This document shows positions 55,115-62,688 of a stretch of 64,000 nucleotides of DNA, piece by piece. The position numbers were made by a program, and so were the translations under genes. Under the pieces are notes generated by a model, which worked only from the letters and a program-made list of their open reading frames with translations, was not told where the DNA came from and ran no database searches. Each line of letters begins with the position of its first letter. Position 1 is the first letter of the stretch. The DNA comes from Sphingomonas faeni (lineage in GTDB: Bacteria; Pseudomonadota; Alphaproteobacteria; Sphingomonadales; Sphingomonadaceae): contig NZ_JANBVH010000009.1 of the NCBI RefSeq assembly GCF_024273235.1, positions 80,379 through 144,378 on the forward strand, written 5' to 3'.

Positions 55115-55180
55115 AGATCAAGGAGCGGGGAGAAGGTGGCGAGTAACGCTCGTTCTTCCACCATCCCAACCCCGGCACCA

Positions 55181-55278
55181 CCCCGGCGAAGGCCGGGGCC
55201 CAATTGGGGGACATCGGTAACGAGGCGCAGCCATTCATCACGGCCGCTTTCCCAATTGGGCCCCGGCCTCCGCCGGGG
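55181..55278. repeat. Inverted repeat, family D, reaching into rnpA
   Basis: 28-base arms at 55181-55208 and 55251-55278, beginning CCCCGGCGAAGGCCGGGG and ending CCCAATTGGG, complementary with one mismatch. The rnpA stop codon (55238-55240) lies in the loop and the right arm is coding, giving the peptide [10 protein letters not shown] at the RnpA C-terminus. Confidence 0.88.
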
Positions 55279-55792
55279 TGGAGGCAGGGGCTGGGGCGGT
55301 GGTGTGTGCTGAGGTGGTAGCAGCAGCTTGCGGCGTCACCTTGCGGAACGCCTTGCCAAGCTCGCTCCGCAGCAACGCAAAGTCCCGCTCGACCCCGCCG
55401 TTGCGCCCGATCAAGACATGATCGGCCCCGGCAACGCCGCGCTCCGGCAATAGCTCACGCGCCAACGCCCGCAACCGCCGTTTCATGCGGTTCCGGACGA
55501 CGGCGTTGCCGATCTTCTTGGTGACAGTGAAACCGATTCGCATCGTCTCGTCACCGTCGTCGCGGGGGCGCATGAGCAGGACGAATCCCGGCATCGGTGC
55601 GCGCTTCCCCGCATTCGCCGCGAGAAAATCGCGGCGTTTGTCGAGAATCGTTAGGCCGACAGCTTCTTGCGACCGCGGGCGCGGCGTGCGTGGATCACTG
55701 CCCGGCCGCCGACCGTCGCCATCCGTGCGCGGAAGCCGTGACGGCGTGCGCGTACCAGGTTGCTCGGTTGAAAGGTCCGCTTCATTGGTCAT
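55238..55792 (-). CDS. rnpA: Ribonuclease P protein component, extended and enclosing rpmH
   Basis: The open frame from ATG 55792 gives 184 residues, long for RnpA (about 110-130). The RnpA core is [18 protein letters not shown] through [31 protein letters not shown] (about 48-120), with the RNR signature. Between the rpmH stop and the core there is no ATG, GTG or TTG in this frame; the codons there are TCG CAA GAA GCT GTC GGC CTA ACG ATT CTC. So either translation starts at 55792, reading through the whole rpmH region in another frame, or a rare ATT/CTA-type start is used. A single AGGGA precedes both starts. The last 15 residues come from a palindromic repeat arm. It matures tRNA 5' ends with RNase P RNA. 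Confidence 0.88.
   Translation of the reverse strand: MTNEADLSTEQPGTRTPSRLPRTDGDGRRPGSDPRTPRPRSQEAVGLTILDKRRDFLAANAGKRAPMPGFVLLMRPRDDGDETMRIGFTVTKKIGNAVVRNRMKRRLRALARELLPERGVAGADHVLIGRNGGVERDFALLRSELGKAFRKVTPQAAATTSAHTTAPAPASTPAEAGAQLGKRP
55651..55785 (-). CDS. rpmH: Large ribosomal subunit protein bL34
   Basis: 44 residues, exact bL34 length: opening [20 protein letters not shown], end [13 protein letters not shown] at 55785 has a GGGA ribosome site seven bases upstream, an ideal spacing. The gene lies wholly inside the rnpA reading frame in a different phase. It is the first gene of the rpmH-rnpA-yidD-yidC-engB cluster. Confidence 0.95.
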   Translation of the reverse strand: MKRTFQPSNLVRARRHGFRARMATVGGRAVIHARRARGRKKLSA

Positions 55793-55815
55793 TCCCTAGG
55801 TCATCAAATAGAAAA

Positions 55816-55838
55816 CGGCCGCCACGGGGACGGCCTTG
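55816..55838 (-). terminator. Possible terminator between the small membrane protein gene and rpmH
   Basis: On the minus strand a seven-base stem GGCCGTC/GGCGGCC with loop CCCGT is followed by GTTTTC. It would end transcripts of the gene at 55873-56184. Confidence 0.45.
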
Positions 55839-55872
55839 ATGGCTGGGCGCTTACGGAAAGGGCGGCGGTAAG

Positions 55873-56184
55873 TCAATTCGCACCCGCCTTTGCAGCGGCG
55901 CTTTTCGACGCCTTCGCCCGCTCGTGGCGCCGCATCGCGCTCTGTCGCCGCATCATCCGATCGACGAAATGCCCGGTTCGCGGCCAGTGTCGCTTGAGCC
56001 GCGCCCATTTCAGCCGCGCCCAGCGCGAATTGCGCAGCACCAGCACCATGCCGCCCGCGAACAGGAATATTCCCGCCGGTCCCGGCAGCGGCGCGAGAAT
56101 CGGTGCGCTCAGGATCAACATTATCCCGAGCACCAGTTGGCCGAAGCGGAGAACGGGGGAGCGGACTGCTTTCACGGAAGGCAT
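55873..56184 (-). CDS. Small membrane protein of unknown function
   Basis: 103 residues from ATG 56184. Two hydrophobic segments (about 14-30 and 34-51, with LPGPAGIFLFAGGMVLVL) form a likely hairpin, followed by a strongly basic C-terminal half (WARLKWARLKRHW, RMMRRQSAMRRHERAKA). Such PGPGTP-like two-helix proteins with basic tails occur in alphaproteobacteria without known function. Divergent from comM. Confidence 0.72.
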   Translation of the reverse strand: MPSVKAVRSPVLRFGQLVLGIMLILSAPILAPLPGPAGIFLFAGGMVLVLRNSRWARLKWARLKRHWPRTGHFVDRMMRRQSAMRRHERAKASKSAAAKAGAN

Positions 56185-56305
56185 GTGGGTCCGGTGTATT
56201 AGGATGGCAAGACGGCGGGGATCGGCGGCGTTGCGCCGCGCGTCCTTGCAGACATGGCAAATCGGGTATGAATAAGGCGTGACGTCGTGTCGCGGGGGAG
56301 CGGGC

Positions 56306-57814
56306 ATGGCGGCGATCGTGGCGACGGTGGCGTATCTGGGGCTCGAAGCGCGTGCGGTCGAGGTGCAAGTCCAACTGATTCCAGGACTTCCCGCGTTCAA
56401 CGTGGTCGGTCTGGCGGACAAGGCGGTCGGCGAAAGTCGCGAACGCGTGCGCGGCGCGATCGCCGGGATGGGGCTGTCGCTGCCGCCGAAGCGCATCGCG
56501 GTGAACCTGTCGCCGGCCGATCTCCCAAAAGAAGGATCGCATTTCGATCTACCCATCGCGCTGGCGCTGCTCGCCGCGATGGGGGTGGTCGATGCCGAGG
56601 CGCTGGCGGATTACGTGATTGTCGGCGAACTGGGCCTCGACGCGCGGATTACCGCATCGCCCGGCGTATTGTTGGCGGCGCTTCATGCGTCGGAAGTGGG
56701 GAAGGGCCTCGTCTGCCCCGCGGCGCAAGGCTCGGAAGCGGCTTGGGCCGGCGAGATCGAGGTGATCGCCGCACCGGACCTGCTGGCTTTGCTCAACCAC
56801 TTCAAGGGTCATGGCCTGCTTAGCCCACCCAAGCCGGGAATCGCCGAAGCTGCCGATCACGGTCCGGACTTGCGACAGGTGAAGGGGCAGGAGACCGCCA
56901 AGCGCGCGCTGGAGATCGCCGCGGCGGGGTCGCATAATCTGCTGATGGTAGGCCCGCCAGGCTCGGGAAAGTCGCTGATGGCGTCGTGCCTTCCCGGCAT
57001 CCTGCCGCCGCTCGACCCGGCCGAAGCACTTGAAGTGTCGATGGTCCAGTCGGTTGCTGGCACGCTCACTGGCGGTCGCCTGACTCGTACGCGGCCGTTT
57101 CGTGCGCCACATCATTCTGCGTCGATGGCGGCGCTCACCGGCGGGGGACTGAAAGTGAAGCCGGGTGAAGTCAGCCTCGCGCATCTCGGCGTCCTGTTCC
57201 TCGACGAACTCCCGGAGTTCCAGCGTGCCGTTCTCGATTCGCTCCGCCAGCCGCTGGAAACTGGCACGGTCAGCGTCGCCCGCGCCAACGCACACGTCAC
57301 GTTCCCCGCTCGTGTACAGTTGATCGCGGCCATGAACCCGTGTCGTTGCGGCCACCTCGGCGATGCGAGCCTGGCCTGTGCGAGAGCCCCCAAATGTGCC
57401 GCGGACTATCAGGCAAAGGTGTCCGGGCCTTTGCTCGACCGGATCGACCTTCACATCGACGTCCAGGCGGTCAGCGCCGCCGACCTGATCCTGCCGCCGC
57501 CGACCGAAGGCTCGGCCGAGGTTTCCGCCCGGGTCGCCGCCGCCCGCGCGATCCAGTCCGCCCGCTATCGCGACCATCCGGTTCGGACGAATGCGGAGGC
57601 GGATGGCGCATTGCTCGATGCCGTCGCCACTCCCGACGAACCCGGTCGCAAGCTGCTCGCCCAGGCGGCCGAAGCGATGCGCCTGACCGCGCGGGGCTAC
57701 ACCCGCATCCTCCGCGTCGCCCGCACCATCGCCGATCTCGCCGGTAGCGAAACCGTCACCCGCATCCACATCGCCGAAGCGCTCAGCTATCGCCGCCAGC
57801 CGCCAAGAAACTGA
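56306..57814 (+). CDS. comM: YifB/ComM-family Mg-chelatase-like AAA+ ATPase
   Basis: 502 residues from ATG 56306, which has a GGGGGAG ribosome site. An N-terminal Lon-protease-like fold (VEVQVQLIPGLPAFNVVGLAD ... ELGLDARI) precedes the AAA+ part with Walker A GPPGSGKSLMA and Walker B LGVLFLDELPEF, then the C-terminal domain with PCRCGHLG. ComM is a hexameric helicase that aids branch migration during natural transformation. No other competence genes are nearby. Confidence 0.93.
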   Translation: MAAIVATVAYLGLEARAVEVQVQLIPGLPAFNVVGLADKAVGESRERVRGAIAGMGLSLPPKRIAVNLSPADLPKEGSHFDLPIALALLAAMGVVDAEALADYVIVGELGLDARITASPGVLLAALHASEVGKGLVCPAAQGSEAAWAGEIEVIAAPDLLALLNHFKGHGLLSPPKPGIAEAADHGPDLRQVKGQETAKRALEIAAAGSHNLLMVGPPGSGKSLMASCLPGILPPLDPAEALEVSMVQSVAGTLTGGRLTRTRPFRAPHHSASMAALTGGGLKVKPGEVSLAHLGVLFLDELPEFQRAVLDSLRQPLETGTVSVARANAHVTFPARVQLIAAMNPCRCGHLGDASLACARAPKCAADYQAKVSGPLLDRIDLHIDVQAVSAADLILPPPTEGSAEVSARVAAARAIQSARYRDHPVRTNAEADGALLDAVATPDEPGRKLLAQAAEAMRLTARGYTRILRVARTIADLAGSETVTRIHIAEALSYRRQPPRN

Positions 57815-57880
57815 ACGGCCATAATTCCTCGCCGAGATGGCTTGCGGCGGAGGAAAGCTTCGTCTAGCCAACCCGCCGCT

Positions 57881-57965
57881 GCCCCTGTGGCGAAATTGGT
57901 AGACGCGACCGACTCAAAATCGGTTGCCGCAAGGCATGCTGGTTCGATTCCGGCCAGGGGCACCA
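57881..57965 (+). tRNA. tRNA-Leu (anticodon CAA)
   Basis: Acceptor arms GCCCCTG/CAGGGGC, anticodon stem ACCGA/TCGGT with loop CTCAAAA (anticodon CAA), a long variable arm (TGCCGCAAGGCA), T-loop TTCGATT and an encoded CCA (57963-57965). 85 bases, class II tRNA. Confidence 0.96.
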
Positions 57966-58082
57966 TCTCTTCTTCGCACGAAACGCGCTTTCGGCTTCCG
58001 CCGTGCGAGCGGGAATAGAGATCGTGTCCTTACTAGGATTTCGCCGCGAACAGATCTCCCGGATATGTCCACTCTCGACGCC

Positions 58083-58670
58083 TCAGTCGATCCGGTACTG
58101 GATCGGCTTGAAGCTGCCGCCATTGGATTGCAGCGCCGAGCAGGCGGTCATGCCGATCACCAGGTCCATCGCGGCGCGGAAGACGATCGTGTCGCCGGCC
58201 TTGCTCAGCGGCGGTTCGACGGTGAACTCCCCGGTCTCGCCGTTGATCGGCACGTTCATGAAGCAGTTGAACGCCACCGGGATCTGGTCGGGTTCGATTT
58301 GCCACGGCGCAAGAGCTTCGGCGAGATTACCGAAGCAGCCTCGGTGCGGATCGGTATCGCCGTAGATGATCGCGAAGGTTTCCTTCGAGCACGGCGTCAG
58401 CAGGAAATCGTGCCGGCCGACATCGTCGGATACGATCTCCAGCATCACATTGCTGCGGTTCGAATATAGGAGGTCGCCGGTCGTCAGGTACAGCCGGCTC
58501 GCATAGTCGAGCGTCCGCCCCGACGAGATCGCCTCTCTGACGTCGGCGCGATTATACGCGAGCAGGTCCGACACCTGGCGACCCTCGGGATCGATCACCG
58601 TCAGCGTCTGCCCTTTGTCGAGCGTGAAGCCGGCGCCCGAGCGCGGCGGGATCGTCTTGATGTCAGCCAT
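58083..58670 (-). CDS. DUF1989 (urea-carboxylase-associated family) protein
   Basis: 195 residues from ATG 58670. The DUF1989 pattern is clear: GQTLTVIDPEGRQVSDLLAY, SRLYLTTGDLLYSNRS, HDFLLTPCSKETF, GCFGNLAEAL, FNCFMNVPINGETGEF and the C-terminal CSALQSNGG. Several Cys and His residues (C near TPCS, NCFMN) may bind a metal. Relatives accompany urea carboxylase or guanidine-metabolism genes; none of these is in this window. Its start overlaps the stop of the YqcI/YcgG gene by 8 bases, so both are made from one message. Confidence 0.85.
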   Translation of the reverse strand: MADIKTIPPRSGAGFTLDKGQTLTVIDPEGRQVSDLLAYNRADVREAISSGRTLDYASRLYLTTGDLLYSNRSNVMLEIVSDDVGRHDFLLTPCSKETFAIIYGDTDPHRGCFGNLAEALAPWQIEPDQIPVAFNCFMNVPINGETGEFTVEPPLSKAGDTIVFRAAMDLVIGMTACSALQSNGGSFKPIQYRID

Positions 58671-59349
58671 GCGCGTCACCTCGCTTGAAAGGGCATTTCC
58701 AGGAATCGTCGACCACGCGGCCGCTATACTGCCGCGCTTCGCTACTTTCGCCATGTCGCGCCAGCATCGGGTTCATCGATCCGGCGAGCTCGAGATCGCG
58801 CGCCAGGATCGACGAGCGCAGCTTGTCGTAGCGTTGCTGGGTACGCAGTACCTCGAACTGGTCGTGCAGGTTGAAGACCATCGCGGGCGATTCGAATTTA
58901 CGCGCCGGGCGGCTCGCGTTCGGATGCAGACCGACGACGAAGAATGCCTCGCCGGCGAAGCTCAACGAGAAATGCGGATCGTCGGGATCGCTGCTGACCG
59001 ACGGGTCGGGGCGATAGCCGAGCCACGAATCCTTGTCGCTGAGCGACTGCGCGCGCGCCCACAGATGTGCCTCGAACTGCTCCTCGGACAACAAGGCAGG
59101 GGCCTCGAACAGGATGATGAGCGTCCGAAATATCGCGCGGTCTTCGCGGTATTTGCGCACGGTTTCGCCCAGTGCCGGGGAAATTCTCATGTCATCCCAA
59201 GCAGATCGCACGTCTCGCGCGACGAGAATATCCATCTGTCCTTTGGCGAGCGCAGACTTTGCTCCGACGCAGGGAAATTGCGGCGCCTGTACCGTTTCGA
59301 TAAACTTGCGCGCGAGGGGATGGTCGTTTTGGAAGATTGGCTGATACAT
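58663..59349 (-). CDS. YqcI/YcgG family protein (GntA-like heme N-hydroxylase family)
   Basis: 228 residues from ATG 59349; a TTG at 59379 is in frame. Family segments are FPCVGAKSAL (25-34), WLGYRPDPSVSSDPDDPHFS, VGLHPNASRPARKFESP and the C-terminal CPFKRGD. The best-studied member, GntA of guanitoxin synthesis, is a heme-dependent N-hydroxylase acting on a guanidine-bearing amino acid; this protein shares the family, but its substrate is unknown. First gene of a two-gene unit with DUF1989, preceded by an FNR-type box 53 bases before the start. Confidence 0.85.
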   Translation of the reverse strand: MYQPIFQNDHPLARKFIETVQAPQFPCVGAKSALAKGQMDILVARDVRSAWDDMRISPALGETVRKYREDRAIFRTLIILFEAPALLSEEQFEAHLWARAQSLSDKDSWLGYRPDPSVSSDPDDPHFSLSFAGEAFFVVGLHPNASRPARKFESPAMVFNLHDQFEVLRTQQRYDKLRSSILARDLELAGSMNPMLARHGESSEARQYSGRVVDDSWKCPFKRGDAHG

Positions 59350-59401
59350 GGTCGGGGAGGAACCCGCGAGCGGGGCCAATGTTTCGCCCGCGACATAATC
59401 T

Positions 59402-59415
59402 TTGATATGTATCAG
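59402..59415. promoter_or_regulatory. FNR/FixK-type box TTGAT-ATGT-ATCAG
   Basis: Nine of ten bases match the TTGAT-N4-ATCAA consensus. The centre is about 60 bases upstream of the YqcI/YcgG start and 72 bases upstream of the Crp/Fnr-type regulator start, placing it between the divergent genes. At -41.5 from a start near 59367 it would suit class II activation of the minus-strand pair. Confidence 0.6.
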
Positions 59416-59480
59416 TACGAATCCCGATCTGTTCTTTTATGCCGCGGGGCGGTACGGCATTGCGCGGAAAAGGGGCCTGG

Positions 59481-60197
59481 ATGATCTCGGAAAAGTTTCT
59501 CATGGGGCGCGGCCGGCATGAGTTGAGCGATGAAGAAAAGCAGGTGCTGGAAGACAGCATCGAATCCGTGCGGCACGTGCCTGCGCGCAAGCAGATCGTG
59601 CGCGCGGGCGCCCTGATCGAGACGAGCACGCTGCTGCTAGAAGGGTTCGTCTGTCGCTACATGGACGACCGCGAGGGCCAGCGGCAGCTCGTCGCGGTGC
59701 ACGTGCCGGGCGATTTCGTCGATCTCCACGCCTTTCCGATGAAGCGGCTCGATCACGACATCGCCACCTTGGGGCCGGTGAAGATCGCCTGTTTCGAACA
59801 CCGGACGCTGCAGACCATCACCGAACGCTATCCGCATCTGACGCAGAAGCTGTGGTTCAGTACGCTGCTCGACGCGGCGATGCACCGCGAGTGGATTTTC
59901 CGGCTCGGCCGCCTCGGTGCGGAAGGACGGGTCGCGCATCTGTTCTGCGAGATGAATACGCGGCTGGAAATGGTCGGGATGGCTGCCGACGGGCGCTACA
60001 TGCTGCCGATGACGCAGCCCGATCTGGCCGAGGCGAGCGGGCTGACCGGCGTGCATGTGAACCGCGTGCTGAGAGCGCTGCGCGAGAAGAATCTGCTGAC
60101 TTTCAAGGCAGGTGAGGTGAATATCCTGGATCGTAAGGCGCTCGCAGCCGTTGCGGAGTTCGAACCACAATATCTCTATGGTTCCCGAGGCGACTGA
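59481..60197 (+). CDS. Crp/Fnr-family transcription regulator
   Basis: 238 residues from ATG 59481. A cyclic-nucleotide-binding-fold domain (about 25-140) leads through a dimer helix to a winged HTH (QPDLAEASGLTGVHVNRVLRAL, about 183-204). There is no N-terminal cysteine cluster, so it is not an oxygen-sensing FNR with an iron-sulfur centre. The recognition helix has HVNR where FNR has ExxSR. It is divergent from the YqcI/YcgG-DUF1989 pair with a near-consensus FNR-like box between, suggesting local control, but binding is not proven. Confidence 0.9.
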   Translation: MISEKFLMGRGRHELSDEEKQVLEDSIESVRHVPARKQIVRAGALIETSTLLLEGFVCRYMDDREGQRQLVAVHVPGDFVDLHAFPMKRLDHDIATLGPVKIACFEHRTLQTITERYPHLTQKLWFSTLLDAAMHREWIFRLGRLGAEGRVAHLFCEMNTRLEMVGMAADGRYMLPMTQPDLAEASGLTGVHVNRVLRALREKNLLTFKAGEVNILDRKALAAVAEFEPQYLYGSRGD

Positions 60198-60251
60198 CTG
60201 CGGCCGGCAGCAGCGGATCGCCGCCGGAACCGACGAAGCTGGAGCGGGACA

Positions 60252-60446
60252 ATGTTGAAGCCGGAAACGATACCGGGCGTGGCCGCAGCGGAGAATGGTC
60301 TGGTCACGCTCGATGGGCCCGTCGGGTTGGCGATCGCGATGACCCCGGAGGCGGCGGCGGAGACCGGTCGCCGGTTGATCGCAGCGGCGGAGATCGCAGC
60401 GACCCAGGCGGCGGCCCAGCAAGAGGACGAACTGCCGCTGGACTGA
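60252..60446 (+). CDS. Small protein of unknown function
   Basis: 64 residues, no signal peptide or membrane helix. Pattern: a short beta part (GLVTLDGPVGLAIAMTPEAA), then an Ala-rich helix (AAAETGRRLIAAAEIAATQ) and an acidic end (QQEDELPLD). A GGAG ribosome site precedes the ATG by seven bases. It follows the regulator gene by 54 bases on the same strand. Its family is not recognised. Confidence 0.6.
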   Translation: MLKPETIPGVAAAENGLVTLDGPVGLAIAMTPEAAAETGRRLIAAAEIAATQAAAQQEDELPLD

Positions 60447-60526
60447 GTGGGAGATCTGCCCGGCTTGGCTGGCGGGGGGCTAATTACCCCGCGCGGCTTC
60501 CGCTACGTAACTTTATCTCTATGCTA

Positions 60527-60546
60527 CCCGGTACATCGACCGGGAG
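60527..60546 (+). promoter_or_regulatory. Hairpin overlapping the ribosome site of the M3 peptidase gene
   Basis: Perfect six-base stem CCCGGT (60527-60532) / ACCGGG (60539-60544) with loop ACATCG. The ribosome site GGGAG (60542-60546) is partly inside the right arm, so folding could lower translation of the GTG-started gene. Confidence 0.35.
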
Positions 60547-60552
60547 ATCCAT

Positions 60553-62688
60553 GTGCAGTTTCTATACCTCGCCGCCAGTGCCGTTGCGCTGATGGCGTCT
60601 ACATCCGTCGTCGCGCAGACTGGTGCAGCCACCACGACACCCGCCGCGAACCCCTTGCTCGCCGACTGGACCGGCCCGACCGGCGGGGTGCCGCCCTGGG
60701 ACAAGGTGCGGCCCGAGCTGTTTCCGCAGGCGTTCGAGACGACGCTGGCCGAGCGGACCGCGGAATACCGCAAGATCGCCGACAATCCGGCCAAGCCGAC
60801 TTTCGCCAACACGATCGTGCCGATGCAGCTGGCGGGCAAGCGCTATGGCCAGGTGATGACGCTGTTCGGCGTGATGACCGGCAACATGAATACGCCCGCC
60901 TATCAGAAGCTCGACCGCGAATGGTCGCCGAAATTCTCCGCGGCGTCGGACGCGATCACCTTCGACAAGCCGCTGTTCGCGCGGATCCAGGCGATCTACG
61001 ACGCGCGCAATTCCAGCGGGCTGAACGCACAGCAGATCCGGCTCGTGACGCGGATCTACGACAGCTATGTGCGGCAGGGCGCCAAGCTGAACGATGCGCA
61101 GAAGGCGCAGCTCTCGCAGTATAATCAGCAGCTTGCGACCGCGTTCTCGACGTTCGGCGAGAAGCTGCTCGCCGACGAGAGCAAGGCGATCTCGGTCACC
61201 GACGAAGCGCAACTCGCTGGCCTTCCCGACAGCGTGAAGGCGGTCGCCAAGGCCGCGGCGGCCGAGCGGAAGCTGCCGGGCTTCGCGATCGTCAACACGC
61301 GGTCGGCGGTCGATCCCGTGCTGACCTATGCCACCGATCGTGCGCTGCGCGAGAAGGTGTGGCGTGCGTTCGTCAATCGCGGCGACAACGGCGACGCGAA
61401 CGATACGAATGCGACGATCGCGCAGATCGTCAAGCTGCGCGCCGATCGTGCGCACCTGCTCGGGTTCAAGACGCATGCCGATTGGCGGATGCAGGACACG
61501 ATGGCGAAGACGCCCGCCGCTGCGATGGACCTGATGATGCGCGTCTGGCCCGCTGCCAAGGGGCGCGTCGCCGAGGAAGTCGCGGACATGCAGAAGGTCG
61601 CCGGCACATCGCTGACGATCGAGCCGTGGGATTACCGCTTCTACCAGGAGAAGGTGCGCAAAGCCCGGTACGATCTGGATCAGGCGCAGTTGAAGCCGTA
61701 TTTCGAGCTCGGCAACATCATCCAGGGTTCGCTGTACGCCGCCAACCGGCTGTACGGGCTGAACTTCAAGGAGATCACCGGGACGGTGCCGGTGTTCGAG
61801 CCGAACATGCGGGTGTGGAGCGTGACGGACAAGGCCGGCAAGGACGTCGGGCTGTTCTACCGCGACGATTTCGCGCGGACCGGCAAGCGGTCGGGCGCGT
61901 GGGCGAACACGTATCGTGGCCAGCGGGACCTTGCCCCGGCGCAGCTCGTGCTGTCGTCGAACAACAACAACTTCGCCAAGGGCGCGCCGGGCGAACCGAT
62001 CCTGATCAGCCTCGACGATGCGCAGACGCTGTTCCACGAGTTCGGCCATGCGATCCACGCGATGCTCCAGAACGTCTATTATCCGGGGCTCGCCGGCACG
62101 CCGCGCGACTTCGTGGAATATCCGAGCCAGGTGAACGAGCATTGGCTGCTGACCCGCGACGTGCTCGACAAATATGCGCGGCATTACCAGACCAAGGCGG
62201 CGATGCCGCAGGACCTGCTCGACAAGATCGAGAAATCGCGCACCTTCAACCAGGGCTTTGCGACCACCGAATATCTGTCGTCGGCGATCGTCGACATGAA
62301 GATCCACACCGTGCCCGACGGTGTGATCGATCCCGACAAGTTCGAGGCGGCGACGCTGGCCGAGATCGGCATGCCGAAGCAGCTGGTGATGCGTCATCGC
62401 GTGCCGCAGTTCCAGCATCTGTTCGCGTCGGACAGCTATTCGGCGGGCTATTATAGCTACCTCTGGTCCGAGACGATGGACGCCGACACGTTCGCGGCGT
62501 TCGAGGAGGCGGGCAGCCCGTGGGACAAGGCGACCGCGGACAAGTTCGCCAAGGTGCTGTTGTCGACGGGTAACGAGACCGATCGCGCCGAGGCGTATCG
62601 CGCGTTCCGGGGGCGTGATCCTGACGTGAACGCGCTGCTCAAGAAGCGCGGGTTCGCCACGACACCAGCGGCGCAGGGAGCTAAATGA
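60553..62688 (+). CDS. M3-family metallopeptidase (dipeptidyl carboxypeptidase-like), exported
   Basis: 711 residues from GTG 60553 (GGGAG seven bases upstream). The signal peptide ends near STSVVAQ (about 22). The catalytic part has the zinc motif HEFGH at 495-499 within LFHEFGHAIHAMLQN, plus downstream FVEYPSQVNEHWL with the third ligand. Length and motifs fit Dcp/oligopeptidase A relatives, here periplasmic. It would trim peptides before uptake. The stop overlaps the start of the MFS gene (ATGA). Confidence 0.93.
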   Translation: MQFLYLAASAVALMASTSVVAQTGAATTTPAANPLLADWTGPTGGVPPWDKVRPELFPQAFETTLAERTAEYRKIADNPAKPTFANTIVPMQLAGKRYGQVMTLFGVMTGNMNTPAYQKLDREWSPKFSAASDAITFDKPLFARIQAIYDARNSSGLNAQQIRLVTRIYDSYVRQGAKLNDAQKAQLSQYNQQLATAFSTFGEKLLADESKAISVTDEAQLAGLPDSVKAVAKAAAAERKLPGFAIVNTRSAVDPVLTYATDRALREKVWRAFVNRGDNGDANDTNATIAQIVKLRADRAHLLGFKTHADWRMQDTMAKTPAAAMDLMMRVWPAAKGRVAEEVADMQKVAGTSLTIEPWDYRFYQEKVRKARYDLDQAQLKPYFELGNIIQGSLYAANRLYGLNFKEITGTVPVFEPNMRVWSVTDKAGKDVGLFYRDDFARTGKRSGAWANTYRGQRDLAPAQLVLSSNNNNFAKGAPGEPILISLDDAQTLFHEFGHAIHAMLQNVYYPGLAGTPRDFVEYPSQVNEHWLLTRDVLDKYARHYQTKAAMPQDLLDKIEKSRTFNQGFATTEYLSSAIVDMKIHTVPDGVIDPDKFEAATLAEIGMPKQLVMRHRVPQFQHLFASDSYSAGYYSYLWSETMDADTFAAFEEAGSPWDKATADKFAKVLLSTGNETDRAEAYRAFRGRDPDVNALLKKRGFATTPAAQGAK

